Source: DASXIW01 sp036497785 (GTDB taxonomy: Bacteria > Pseudomonadota > Alphaproteobacteria > Acetobacterales > Acetobacteraceae). Taken from it: a DNA stretch of 7,915 nucleotides. This document shows, in pieces, positions 1 to 6,693 of this stretch (position 1 is its first letter; every line of letters starts with the position of its first letter). The position numbers and the translations under genes were made by a program. Under the pieces are notes generated by a model. The model saw only the letters and a program-made list of their open reading frames with translations. It was not told where the DNA came from and did not search any database. Where the stretch lies: assembly GCA_036497785.1 (NCBI GenBank), contig DASXIW010000272.1:1-7915 (forward strand). Direction: 5' to 3'.

Positions 1-7
1 CATATAT

Positions 8-26
8 CTGTCGTAACGATCGACAG
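8..26 (-). terminator. Possible hairpin downstream of the amidase
   Basis: CTGTCG and CGACAG form a 6-bp inverted repeat around a 7-nt loop, starting 6 bases beyond the amidase stop. On the transcript the stem is followed by AUAUAUG rather than a run of U, so it may be a weak terminator or only a 3' stem protecting the mRNA. Seen directly; function is inferred. Confidence 0.3.
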
Positions 27-32
27 CGAGGG

Positions 33-2156
33 CTAATCCCCACACCCCTCCCCCAACGCCGGCACACCCGGCGGCATGCGTCGTGCCAGGGTTGCCTGTT
101 CGAAGGCATAGGCGATGGAAATCAGTGCAGGTTCGCTGAACGCACGGCCGGTGAAGGTGGCGCCGATCGGGTAGTCCGGCGTGTCCTTGCCGGCGATGCC
201 GGAGGTGAAGCCCGCGGGCACCTGCACGCTGGGATAGCCGGCGGCCGCGGCGATGGAGGCGCCGGCGGTGCCGGGGAACAGCACGGCGTCCAGCATGTTC
301 TCCTCCATATAGGCGTCCAGGCCGGAATCGCGGGCGGCGCGAAGGTCCATCTGGCGGGCGGAGATGTATTCCGGCTCGGTCAGATCGCCGCTGGTGCCTT
401 CGGCGGCGAGGAAAGTGTCCTGGCCGAAGCGCAAAGCGCGGTCGGCGTGGGCGGCGTTGAAGGCGATGATGTCGCCCAGAGTCTTGATGTGGGTGCCCTT
501 CGCCCAGTCCTTCAGATACAGGTTCATGTCGTGCTTCAGCTCGTAGACGAAGACGATCGGACGGGTCATGGGCTTGTTGAAATCCGGGCTTTCCGGATTG
601 CGGTTGAGAATGTTCATGGTGGTGCCGGGGCCGCCGATCCAGCCTTCGGTGGGCATGCTCTCACGCACGATGGTCGCCCCCTGCGCTTCCAGCACCTTGA
701 TCGCGTCGGCCATGACGGCGGCGGCGCGGGGCGAGAGGGGACCGTAATAGACGTCGTTGCCCGGGTCGCTCGGCACACTGGGCACGCCGATGCGCTTGCC
801 GCGCAGGCCGGCCTTGTCGAGGAATTTCGTGTAGTCGGTGCCGGCGGGGGCGTGCGCGGTGGCGGGGTCCAGCGGATCGGGTCCGGCGATGACGCTGAGG
901 ATGATGGCGGCATCGCGCACCGTGCGTGTCATCGGGCCCGCGACGTCCTGGCTGTGGGCGATGGGGATGATGCCGGCGGCGCTGACCAGGCCGAGCGTGG
1001 GCTTGATGGTGACGAGGCCGTTCTGCGAGGCCGGGGAGAGCAGCGAGCCGGAGGTCTCCGTCCCGATCGAGGCGGCGGCGAGACCGGCGGCGACGGCGAC
1101 GGCGGACCCAGCGCTGGAACCGCCGGTGGGCACGATGGGCACGCCCTTGTCGTCCACCGCCAGGGCGTAGGGATTGCGGACCTGGCCGCCGAGCGAGGAA
1201 TAGCCGGGCGGCATGCCGAGGGCGATGACGTTGGCGAATTCCGTCAGATTGGCCTTGCCCAGGATGATCGCGCCGGCATGGCGCAGCCTGGCGGCGATGG
1301 TGGCGTCGCGCCGGGCCTGGGCATCGGCCAAAGCGAGCGAGCCGGCGGTGGTGTGCTCGTTGTCACCGGTCGCGATGTTGTCCTTCAGCAGGATGGGGAT
1401 GCCTTCCAGCGGCCGGCGCCTGGCGGCAGGCCTCTCGGCGTCCAGCTTGGCGGCGATGGCCAGCGCGTCCGGGTTCACCTCGCGCACGGAATTCAGCAGC
1501 GGTCCGGCGCGGTCGTAGGCGGCGATGCGGGCGAAATAGGCGCGCACCAGATCGGCCGCGGTGGTTTCGCCGGCGGCCAGGGCTTCGTGGAGCGCGGTGA
1601 TATCGGCATTCTCGATGCACATGTCGGCGGGTGCCTTCGTTGCTGTCGTTTGCGTGGAAACAGGGGGCGCCGGCACGGGTGACGGCGTGGCGGTAGCGGT
1701 CGTCGGAAGGACGACCGGCGGCGGCGAGGGAATCTGAATTTCGCCCAGGATGGTGGGCAGGGGAATGGCGGCGGCGAGGAAGACAGGTGCCGCAGCGATG
1801 GGCGCCTCGGCGGTAATGCCGACGGGGGGCGGCAGCGGCATGGCGCCGACGGGGTCGGGCGGCTGGGGGGAGAGTCCCGGGAGGCCCTCGGCTTCTGGAA
1901 CCGGCGGCGGGAGTCGGACAAAGGGCGCGTGTCCGAGCGGATGCGCGGGCCGCGTGCCGACGCGATGGAAGGCTGTGCCCGGTTTGTGGGCTTGTGCCGG
2001 CTTTCGCGGTGCGGGCCGGCGCAGCGGTTTGTGGGCACGGGGGACGGGTGCCTCCGTCGGTTGATCCGGTGCGGGGGTCTGCGCCATGGCCGGCAGCATC
2101 GGCATGGTGAGGAGCGGCAGCAGCGCCGCCAGCCTCGCAAGGCCCAGGACATTCAC
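33..2156 (-). CDS. Secreted amidase-signature family hydrolase with proline-rich N-terminal region
   Basis: This 707-residue protein is probably an exported amidase that hydrolyses a C-N amide bond; the substrate cannot be told. The start is GTG at 2156: an AAGGAG box lies 9 nt upstream, and the next residues form a signal peptide ending in the cleavage motif AMA before Gln26. Residues 26-178 are rich in Pro and Ala and look unfolded. The amidase-signature domain spans about 180-700. By family alignment the catalytic residues are Lys258 (ILLKDN), cis-Ser347 (GGSSAGS) and nucleophile Ser371 (TETSGS); the 24-residue gap between the two serines matches mammalian FAAH (217 and 241). The usual D-x-G-G-S around the nucleophile is replaced by E-T-S-G-S. 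The only cysteines are Cys180 and Cys705, at the two ends of the domain. The frame stays open upstream to 2690, but that part lacks a better start. Family assignment is firm; export is likely; substrate is unknown. Confidence 0.93.
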   Translation of the reverse strand: MNVLGLARLAALLPLLTMPMLPAMAQTPAPDQPTEAPVPRAHKPLRRPAPRKPAQAHKPGTAFHRVGTRPAHPLGHAPFVRLPPPVPEAEGLPGLSPQPPDPVGAMPLPPPVGITAEAPIAAAPVFLAAAIPLPTILGEIQIPSPPPVVLPTTATATPSPVPAPPVSTQTTATKAPADMCIENADITALHEALAAGETTAADLVRAYFARIAAYDRAGPLLNSVREVNPDALAIAAKLDAERPAARRRPLEGIPILLKDNIATGDNEHTTAGSLALADAQARRDATIAARLRHAGAIILGKANLTEFANVIALGMPPGYSSLGGQVRNPYALAVDDKGVPIVPTGGSSAGSAVAVAAGLAAASIGTETSGSLLSPASQNGLVTIKPTLGLVSAAGIIPIAHSQDVAGPMTRTVRDAAIILSVIAGPDPLDPATAHAPAGTDYTKFLDKAGLRGKRIGVPSVPSDPGNDVYYGPLSPRAAAVMADAIKVLEAQGATIVRESMPTEGWIGGPGTTMNILNRNPESPDFNKPMTRPIVFVYELKHDMNLYLKDWAKGTHIKTLGDIIAFNAAHADRALRFGQDTFLAAEGTSGDLTEPEYISARQMDLRAARDSGLDAYMEENMLDAVLFPGTAGASIAAAAGYPSVQVPAGFTSGIAGKDTPDYPIGATFTGRAFSEPALISIAYAFEQATLARRMPPGVPALGEGCGD

Positions 2157-2165
2157 GCGGGGCGG

Positions 2166-2171
2166 CTCCTT
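2166..2171 (-). promoter_or_regulatory. Ribosome binding site deciding the GTG start of the amidase
   Basis: AAGGAG on the minus strand lies 9 nt before GTG 2156. It supports the GTG over upstream in-frame ATG codons, which would leave the hydrophobic export signal buried inside the protein. Confidence 0.7.
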
Positions 2172-2258
2172 CGGTCGGTGCTGGGGTCGGTGGCCGCCAT
2201 GGACCCGACTCGACGCGGCCGGTGTTGCGCTCCGCCATGCCAGCAGCCTTGCCGTCCC

Positions 2259-2289
2259 GCAAGCGTGTGGCCATCTTGCAAGCGTGTGG
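2259..2289. repeat. 12-bp direct repeat, 19-bp period, upstream of the amidase
   Basis: GCAAGCGTGTGG occurs exactly at 2259-2270 and again at 2278-2289. The 19-bp period is near two helical turns, so a regulator could bind both copies on the same face of the DNA. The pair lies about 100-130 bp upstream of the amidase start. The repeat is seen directly; an operator role is inference. Confidence 0.5.
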
Positions 2290-2398
2290 GCGCTGCCGCC
2301 GCACGGCTGCATTGCAAAGCGGGCGCGCAACGGCGGGAACGGGAATCCTCCTGCCGAATTCTGGTAAATCTGCAACGTCACGTGGTCGTTACGCAAGC

Positions 2399-2426
2399 TT
2401 AAGATAGAAACGGCATTCTGTACAAT
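2399..2426 (+). promoter_or_regulatory. Candidate sigma70-type promoter for the ClC gene
   Basis: TTAAGA (2399-2404) and TACAAT (2421-2426) are separated by 16 bp. The -10 matches the TATAAT consensus at five of six positions and the -35 matches TTGACA at four of six. It would give a leader of roughly 110 nt before the ClC start. It stands out as an AT-rich patch in GC-rich surroundings, but is only a consensus match. Confidence 0.3.
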
Positions 2427-2487
2427 TGATTGGCCGACCAAAGCGGCCCATGAATGTTGCCACTGCGCGTCGCCTGAGGACTGCACC

Positions 2488-2528
2488 ACCCGCACCGAGT
2501 CGGTCGGGAATGCATTCCGGGTGCGGGT
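2488..2528 (+). repeat. Nested inverted repeat in the ClC leader
   Basis: ACCCGCACC (2488-2496) pairs perfectly with GGTGCGGGT (2520-2528). Between them lies a perfect 12-bp palindrome, GGAATGCATTCC (2507-2518). The structure ends 18 bases before the ClC ATG. It could be a DNA operator or an mRNA leader hairpin. It does not show the conserved bases of the fluoride riboswitch that accompanies some ClC genes. Confidence 0.45.
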
Positions 2529-2546
2529 TGGTTTGCGATCGGTGTA

Positions 2547-4418
2547 ATGGCGAGTTTTGTCGGGTTCAGTTTCCCGTTCAGCTTGCGCAAGGCGGATCAT
2601 GCCGCGGCGGATGGGAGAGGCCTGCTCGCCGGGCGGGAACGGCGACCCAATATCCGTGCGCGCCGGGCGTTTGGCGACATCGTGCTGCATGCGCCACAGA
2701 CTTTGCGCGCGCTGGTGCGGGCGGACGAAATCTGGCTGGTGGTGCTAGCGGCCTTCGTCGGCGTGATCAGCGGCCTGTGCGTCGCGACGATGAGTGTCGT
2801 GACACAGGCCATGCACCGGCTGATCTTCTCGCTGGGGCCGAATGAGCGGTTGAGCGGCCAGGTGGATATCTCCACGCAACGGGTGGTGCTGGGGCTGGCA
2901 TTGGGCGGCTTGGCCGTGGGCATGCTGGCGCTGGTGATTTCCCGCTGGTGGCCGCGCCGGGCGATCGACCCGATCGAGGCCAATGCGCTGTTCGGCGGGC
3001 GGATGTCGCTCAATGACAGCCTGATCGTGACGGCGCAGACCATTCTGTCCAACGGCGTCGGCGCGTCGGTGGGGCTGGAAGCCGGCTATACGCAGATCTG
3101 CTCGGGCATCGCCAGCCGGCTGGGGCGAAGCTTCCGGGTGCGCCGCAACGATCTGCGCCTGCTGGTGGGCTGCGGGGCGGCCGGGGCGATCGCGGCGGCG
3201 TTCAATGCACCGCTGACCGGGGCGTTCTATGCGTTCGAGCTGGTGATCGGGACGTATTCGCTGGCGACGCTGGCGCCGGTGGTGGTGTCTGCGATCACCG
3301 CCGTGTCGCTCATCCGCGTGCTCATCCCGGACGAGTATGGCTTCGATATTCTGGTGCCGACGGCGATCGAGCCGGTGAGCTATCTGCCGATCCTGGCGCT
3401 GGGCGTGATCTGCGCCTTTGGCGGCATCGCGATCATGCGCGGGGTGACCCTGACCGAGCAGCTGTTCCGGCGCAGCCGGGTGCCCGCTTGGGCCCGCCCG
3501 GCGATCGGGGGGCTGTTCGTGGCGATGCTCGCGCTGATCTCACCGCAGGTGCTCAGCTCCGGCCACGCTGCGCTGCAGACGGGGCTGGATGCGCCCTATC
3601 CGATGCGGCAGATCGCGCTGCTGATCCTGCTGAAGGCGCTGGCCTCGGCCGTATCGCTGGGGTCCGGGTTTCGTGGCGGGCTGTTCTTTGCCTCGCTGTT
3701 CCTGGGCGCGCTGCTGGGCAAGTTGTTCGCCGCGGTGCTGGGCTGGGTGACGGTGGTGCAGGCTGTGCCGGCAGTGGTGTGCGCGCTGGTCGGGATGAGC
3801 GCGCTGGCGGTGGCGGTGGTTGGTGGGCCGCTGACCATGGCGTTCCTGGCGCTGGAGAGCACGGGCAGCCTGCCGCTGACGGTGGCGGTGGTGGCGGCTT
3901 CGGTGATTTCGGCGATCACGGTGCGGCGGACCTTCGGCTATTCCTTCGCGACCTGGCGCTTCCATCTGCGCGGCGAGGCGATTCGCAGTGCCGTCGATAT
4001 CGGCTGGATGCGCAATCTGACGGTGGGGCGGATGATGCGGCGCGAGGTGCGGACTATGCGCGCGGACACGACCATCGCTGCATTCCGGCGCGACGTGCCG
4101 CTGGGGGCGAGCAACCGGGTGGTGGTGGTGGATGAGGCCAACCGTTATGCCGGCATCGTGCTGGTGGCCGAGGCGCATGCGCCGGAGGGCGACGCCGCGC
4201 ACTTGACGGATCTGCTGCACTGCGCGGACGTGATGCTGCTGCCGCAGATGAACATCAAGGAGTCCGTGGCGCTGTTCGAACAGGCCGAGGTGGACGCCCT
4301 GGCGGTGGTGGACGGGCTGCAAACGCGCCGGGTGATCGGGGTGTTGACGGAGCAATACGCTTTGCGCCGCTACAGCGAGGAACTGGACCGGCGCCGGCGG
4401 GAATTGTCCGGGGAATAG
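2547..4418 (+). CDS. ClC-family chloride channel/transporter with C-terminal CBS domain pair
   Basis: This 623-residue inner-membrane protein should move chloride or another anion, as a channel or a proton-coupled exchanger. A soluble N-terminus (1-60) is followed by hydrophobic helices to about 460 and two CBS domains (about 490-545 and 553-610), which in other ClC proteins bind nucleotides. Clear ClC landmarks are gating Glu178 in S-V-G-L-E-A-G (GREGP in E. coli ClcA), AAAFNAPLTGAFYAFE at 216-231, and G-G-L-F (377-380), whose Phe380 matches chloride-coordinating Phe357. By hand alignment to E. coli ClcA, three sites differ: the GSGIP motif is replaced by R-A-I-D-P, proton-pathway Glu203 by Leu232, and Tyr445 by Leu442. 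The DPIEANAL-type motif suggests a distinct ClC subgroup. The ATG at 2547 has no good Shine-Dalgarno sequence, so the exact start is uncertain. Ion and coupling are not known. Confidence 0.92.
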   Translation: MASFVGFSFPFSLRKADHAAADGRGLLAGRERRPNIRARRAFGDIVLHAPQTLRALVRADEIWLVVLAAFVGVISGLCVATMSVVTQAMHRLIFSLGPNERLSGQVDISTQRVVLGLALGGLAVGMLALVISRWWPRRAIDPIEANALFGGRMSLNDSLIVTAQTILSNGVGASVGLEAGYTQICSGIASRLGRSFRVRRNDLRLLVGCGAAGAIAAAFNAPLTGAFYAFELVIGTYSLATLAPVVVSAITAVSLIRVLIPDEYGFDILVPTAIEPVSYLPILALGVICAFGGIAIMRGVTLTEQLFRRSRVPAWARPAIGGLFVAMLALISPQVLSSGHAALQTGLDAPYPMRQIALLILLKALASAVSLGSGFRGGLFFASLFLGALLGKLFAAVLGWVTVVQAVPAVVCALVGMSALAVAVVGGPLTMAFLALESTGSLPLTVAVVAASVISAITVRRTFGYSFATWRFHLRGEAIRSAVDIGWMRNLTVGRMMRREVRTMRADTTIAAFRRDVPLGASNRVVVVDEANRYAGIVLVAEAHAPEGDAAHLTDLLHCADVMLLPQMNIKESVALFEQAEVDALAVVDGLQTRRVIGVLTEQYALRRYSEELDRRRRELSGE

Positions 4419-4419
4419 G

Positions 4420-5268
4420 CTAGCCCGCGGTCTTAGCGAAGAAGGCCGAGAGCTGGGCGACCTCGCCATCCGCGGCAGGGGCGGCGCGATCCTTGGCGAT
4501 GGCATCGAACTGCCGGGCGGCGCCTTCATAGATCGGCGCGCCGGGCATCGGTGCCAGAAAGGCCGCGATCTCCTCCATTTCAGCGACCCAGCGATAGGCC
4601 TTGTCGAACATGCAGGGCATGTTGCGCTGCAGGCTGGCCAGCAACTCGGGCTGACTGTCCGCGAGCTCGGCGCGAAGCGCTTCGGCGGCGCCGGCGCGGG
4701 TGGCGCCCAAGGCGGAGGCGGCGGCGATGGCGATCAGGCCCTTGCTGATGCCGGCATAGGCCATCTTCAGTGCCGAAGCAGCGCCGATGCCGCCTTCGAT
4801 CGGGCGCAAATCAATGCCCCAGCCCCGCAACGGCGCGAGGGCGGCGGCGGCATCGCCGGAGGCATAAAGCCGGGGTCCCGCATCATTCGCACCCGGCGGG
4901 TCACCGATGATGGCGAGGTCGGCAAAGGCGACGCCGGGCACGGCGGCGGCGACCTGTTGCACGGTCTCCGGGCTGACGGCGTTGCAATCGGCATAGATCG
5001 CAGGGCGGCCATTGGCGGCGCGGGGGGTGAGCACTGGCGCGAGGCGGTGCGCCAGGGCGCGCGCCTCGCCGGGAGGCAGGATGGACAGGACGATATCGGC
5101 CCATTCCGCCAGCGCGGCCTCGTTGTCATGCAGTGCCAGCCCGGCGGCGCGAGCGGCGCTGGCGGGACTGCGGCCGGCGAGCGTGACGGCCACATCCGCC
5201 CCGCGTGCGCGTAAACGCTGGGCAATACCCGCCCCCATCGCGCCGGGGGCGATGACCGCGATGCGCAT
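4420..5268 (-). CDS. NAD(P)-binding dehydrogenase of the 6-phosphogluconate/hydroxyisobutyrate dehydrogenase type (DUF1932)
   Basis: This 282-residue cytoplasmic protein is probably an NAD(P)-dependent dehydrogenase of the beta-hydroxyacid dehydrogenase superfamily; the substrate is unknown. Residues 1-30 start a Rossmann fold (MRIAVIAPGAMGAGIA), with Ala in place of the first Gly of G-x-G-x-x-G. The likely catalytic lysine is Lys168 in S-A-L-K-M-A-Y-A-G. The C-terminal half (about 190-255, with AYRWVAEMEEIAAFL at 224-238) resembles the DUF1932 domain found in proteins loosely named 6-phosphogluconate dehydrogenase. Its ATG shares the A of the upstream gene's TGA (TGATG) and has no Shine-Dalgarno sequence, so it is probably translated by coupling. 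Its stop is one base from the stop of the convergent ClC gene. The superfamily is firm; a true 6-phosphogluconate dehydrogenase is unlikely because it is too short. Confidence 0.88.
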   Translation of the reverse strand: MRIAVIAPGAMGAGIAQRLRARGADVAVTLAGRSPASAARAAGLALHDNEAALAEWADIVLSILPPGEARALAHRLAPVLTPRAANGRPAIYADCNAVSPETVQQVAAAVPGVAFADLAIIGDPPGANDAGPRLYASGDAAAALAPLRGWGIDLRPIEGGIGAASALKMAYAGISKGLIAIAAASALGATRAGAAEALRAELADSQPELLASLQRNMPCMFDKAYRWVAEMEEIAAFLAPMPGAPIYEGAARQFDAIAKDRAAPAADGEVAQLSAFFAKTAG

Positions 5269-6287
5269 CAGAACCGCAGCGAAAGGGCGAGCGAGCCGAA
5301 CTGGTGCAGGCCGCCTTTTTGGTGCTGGAATTCCGCGGTCTGGAGAACCTGGGTGTAGGTAAGGCGAGCGCCATAGGCCATGACGGCGAAGCCGAATTCC
5401 GCCTCACCGACGAGGGGGGTGAGCTTCACGTTCGGGCTGTTCTGGAAGATGTTGCCCTGCAGGGTTGCATCATGCGCCACGCCTTGGCCGTTCAGCCCGG
5501 CGAAGACGTACCAGGCAACCGGCCGCGTGGGATGGAAAGCGTCGCCACCGGTGAGACCGGGGCGCAGGCGGGCCACGCCGTAGTCGGAATCGAGCCCCTG
5601 CCCTATCCGCATTCTCAGACCGCCCAATGCATAGATGCGCAGCAGGCCGAGCCCGGCGTCCAACTCCGGCAAAGCCTGCGTTTCCAGCCCGCCCAGCGTG
5701 CCTGTGTTGAGGCGCCAGACGCGGCCGCTGGTGATCTCGAAGGTGGGTTCGTTCTTGAGCTGGGTGCCCCAACCGTTGTTATGCGCCTGGCCGATCAGGC
5801 TGTGAAATCCGTTCTGCACCTCCTCGCCCAGGGCAGCCGGGCCCATGACGCCGACCGCCACGCTGAGGGTGCTGCGGGTGTCGGTGGTGTCCTGGGACAG
5901 GCCGAAATTGCCCAGTAGCACGCCGGCATATGGCCGGTCGCCGGGCGGAGGAACGAAGGCGCTGGTATCAGCCGGGGTGTAGATTTGCTGGGTGAGGTCG
6001 AACGAGACCCGCATCTGGCCGTCGCCCCATAATGTGTGGGCGACCGGGACGAGGAAGTCCGGCGTCGCGTTCGTGCCTGAGGTCCAGCCGAGGCGCAGGC
6101 CGTTCACGTAATAGCGATCGGTCAAGGATCCCGTGCTGATCGAGGCGTTCTCGTCCTGGATCGTCCAGATGCTGACCGGGTCCGGCTGCAATCCGCCCTG
6201 GGGCGACTGGGCCTCCGCGCGGTGGGTTGCAAATGCACCGCCAAGGACAGTCGCGGCTAGGATAAGAAGATTGAGGCGGCCGTTCAT
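5268..6287 (-). CDS. LpxR-like outer-membrane lipid A 3-O-deacylase (DUF2219)
   Basis: This 339-residue protein is probably an outer-membrane beta-barrel related to Salmonella LpxR, which removes the 3'-acyloxyacyl group of lipid A. ATG 6287 was chosen because GGAG lies 5 nt upstream and a signal peptide follows at once (hydrophobic 6-20, cleavage after A-E-A at 26). An ATG 22 codons earlier would bury the signal. Family landmarks are DENASIS (45-51), TDRYYVNGLRLGW (56-68), DRPYAG (117-122), and GPAALGEEVQNGFHSLIG (149-166) with Gln158 and His162 spaced like LpxR Gln118 and His122. The chain ends in Phe, as outer-membrane barrels usually do. Asn47 matches LpxR Asn9, but Ala48 stands where LpxR has Asp10, so activity may be altered. 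It is the first gene of a pair with the dehydrogenase. Family is firm; catalysis is uncertain. Confidence 0.88.
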   Translation of the reverse strand: MNGRLNLLILAATVLGGAFATHRAEAQSPQGGLQPDPVSIWTIQDENASISTGSLTDRYYVNGLRLGWTSGTNATPDFLVPVAHTLWGDGQMRVSFDLTQQIYTPADTSAFVPPPGDRPYAGVLLGNFGLSQDTTDTRSTLSVAVGVMGPAALGEEVQNGFHSLIGQAHNNGWGTQLKNEPTFEITSGRVWRLNTGTLGGLETQALPELDAGLGLLRIYALGGLRMRIGQGLDSDYGVARLRPGLTGGDAFHPTRPVAWYVFAGLNGQGVAHDATLQGNIFQNSPNVKLTPLVGEAEFGFAVMAYGARLTYTQVLQTAEFQHQKGGLHQFGSLALSLRF

Positions 6288-6292
6288 ATTGG

Positions 6293-6296
6293 CTCC
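6293..6296 (-). promoter_or_regulatory. Ribosome binding site of the LpxR-like gene
   Basis: GGAG lies 5 nt before ATG 6287 on the minus strand. It favours this start over the upstream in-frame ATG at 6353. Confidence 0.55.
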
Positions 6297-6387
6297 ACAG
6301 CGTCTTGGCGACCATAGGTAATGGCTCGGGGTGGAAGGTGAAACCCCTGTCATGTGCGCGCTGGACAGACATGCTGTTCTGCACCAG

Positions 6388-6417
6388 ATGACAAGCCGGA
6401 GCCAACTGCGCTATCTG
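6388..6417 (+). promoter_or_regulatory. Candidate promoter of the tRNA-Ser gene
   Basis: ATGACA (6388-6393) matches the -35 consensus at five of six positions and is followed after 18 bp by TATCTG (6412-6417), a weak -10. The -10 ends 24 bases before the mature tRNA 5' end, a normal distance for a tRNA leader. It is a consensus match only. Confidence 0.33.
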
Positions 6418-6441
6418 ACCGGCCGCCGCGAAGGCGGATAT

Positions 6442-6531
6442 GGATGGGTGGCCGAGTGGTTTAAGGCAGCGGTCTTGAAAACCGCCGAACGTGTGAGCGT
6501 TCCGTGGGTTCGAATCCCACCCCATCCGCCA
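6442..6531 (+). tRNA. tRNA-Ser (anticodon UGA)
   Basis: All cloverleaf parts are present. The acceptor stem is GGATGGG (6442-6448) with CCCATCC (6521-6527). The D-stem is GCC/GGC. The anticodon stem is GCGGT/ACCGC around loop CTTGAAA, with TGA at 6476-6478. A long class-II variable arm, GAACG/CGTTC (6487-6502), is typical of Ser. The T-arm is GTGGG-TTCGAAT-CCCAC. Discriminator G6528 is followed by an encoded CCA (6529-6531). The class-II arm together with anticodon UGA makes the call unambiguous. It is transcribed away from the LpxR-like gene and faces the gene-poor stretch, and the 3' ends of tRNA-Ser genes are frequent integration sites. Confidence 0.98.
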
Positions 6532-6584
6532 ATTTCAGCTCTTAGCGCTTTGATCTTATTCAACTTTGAAATGGCCGTCCGGGC

Positions 6585-6607
6585 CAATCCCCTATTCAAT
6601 CCCCTAT
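6585..6607. repeat. Two tandem copies of CAATCCCCTAT (12-bp period)
   Basis: CAATCCCCTAT occurs at 6585-6595 and 6597-6607. An inverted copy of its CCCCTAT core follows at 6639-6645. It starts 54 bases after the tRNA. Confidence 0.6.
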
Positions 6608-6645
6608 GCGTTCGCCGGCTGCGGGCGAATTGTAGCGAATAGGGG
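6601..6645. repeat. Imperfect inverted repeat downstream of the tRNA
   Basis: CCCCTAT (6601-6607) pairs with ATAGGGG (6639-6645). A second stem inside, TTCGCC with GGCGAA, lies at about 6611-6629. No U-run follows, so it is not a standard terminator, although it could still end or process the tRNA transcript. Confidence 0.45.
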
Positions 6646-6662
6646 CGGTTCGTGGTCCGTTG

Positions 6663-6676
6663 GAGCGTTGCCGCTC
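6663..6676. repeat. Small stem-loop GAGCG-TTGC-CGCTC
   Basis: A perfect 5-bp stem with a 4-nt loop, lying between two larger inverted repeats. Confidence 0.35.
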
Positions 6677-6693
6677 ACGTGCCTTTCACCTAG

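Larger units (their letters stand above)
2157..2546. promoter_or_regulatory. Divergent intergenic control region between amidase and ClC genes
   Basis: This 390-bp stretch separates two outward-facing genes and must hold the promoters for both. It contains a 12-bp direct repeat near the amidase, a possible ClC promoter near the middle, and an inverted repeat just before the ClC start. Open frames crossing it look like accidental extensions of high-GC DNA. No RNA gene is visible. Confidence 0.6.

Noticed and set aside
447..1682. 411-codon open frame on the plus strand inside the amidase
   Set aside because: It is antisense to the conserved amidase domain, is made of low-complexity Gly/Ala/Asp-rich sequence and has no family resemblance.
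2427..2546. Fluoride riboswitch upstream of the ClC gene
   Set aside because: Fluoride riboswitches do precede some ClC genes, but the conserved GGCGATGG-like start and the closing CTGATG element are not present.
2157..2690. Extension of the amidase frame upstream to give an 885-residue protein
   Set aside because: The frame is open only because GC-rich DNA has few stops. A good ribosome binding site and a signal peptide fix the start at GTG 2156, and the extension would overlap the ClC control region and start.
3540..4529. 329-codon minus-strand open frame across the ClC gene
   Set aside because: Rich in His, Gln, Arg and Pro, as expected from reading a GC-rich gene backwards; it also overlaps the end of the dehydrogenase gene.
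6285..6353. Longer start for the LpxR-like protein at ATG 6353
   Set aside because: It would place 22 polar and basic residues before the signal peptide, whereas ATG 6287 has a ribosome binding site and a proper signal sequence directly after it.
6411..6599. Minus-strand small protein containing GGIRTHGTLTRSAVFKTAAL
   Set aside because: This is the well-known false translation of the complement of a tRNA-Ser gene. A second false frame, with GWDSNPRNAHTFGGFQDRC, comes from the same tRNA.
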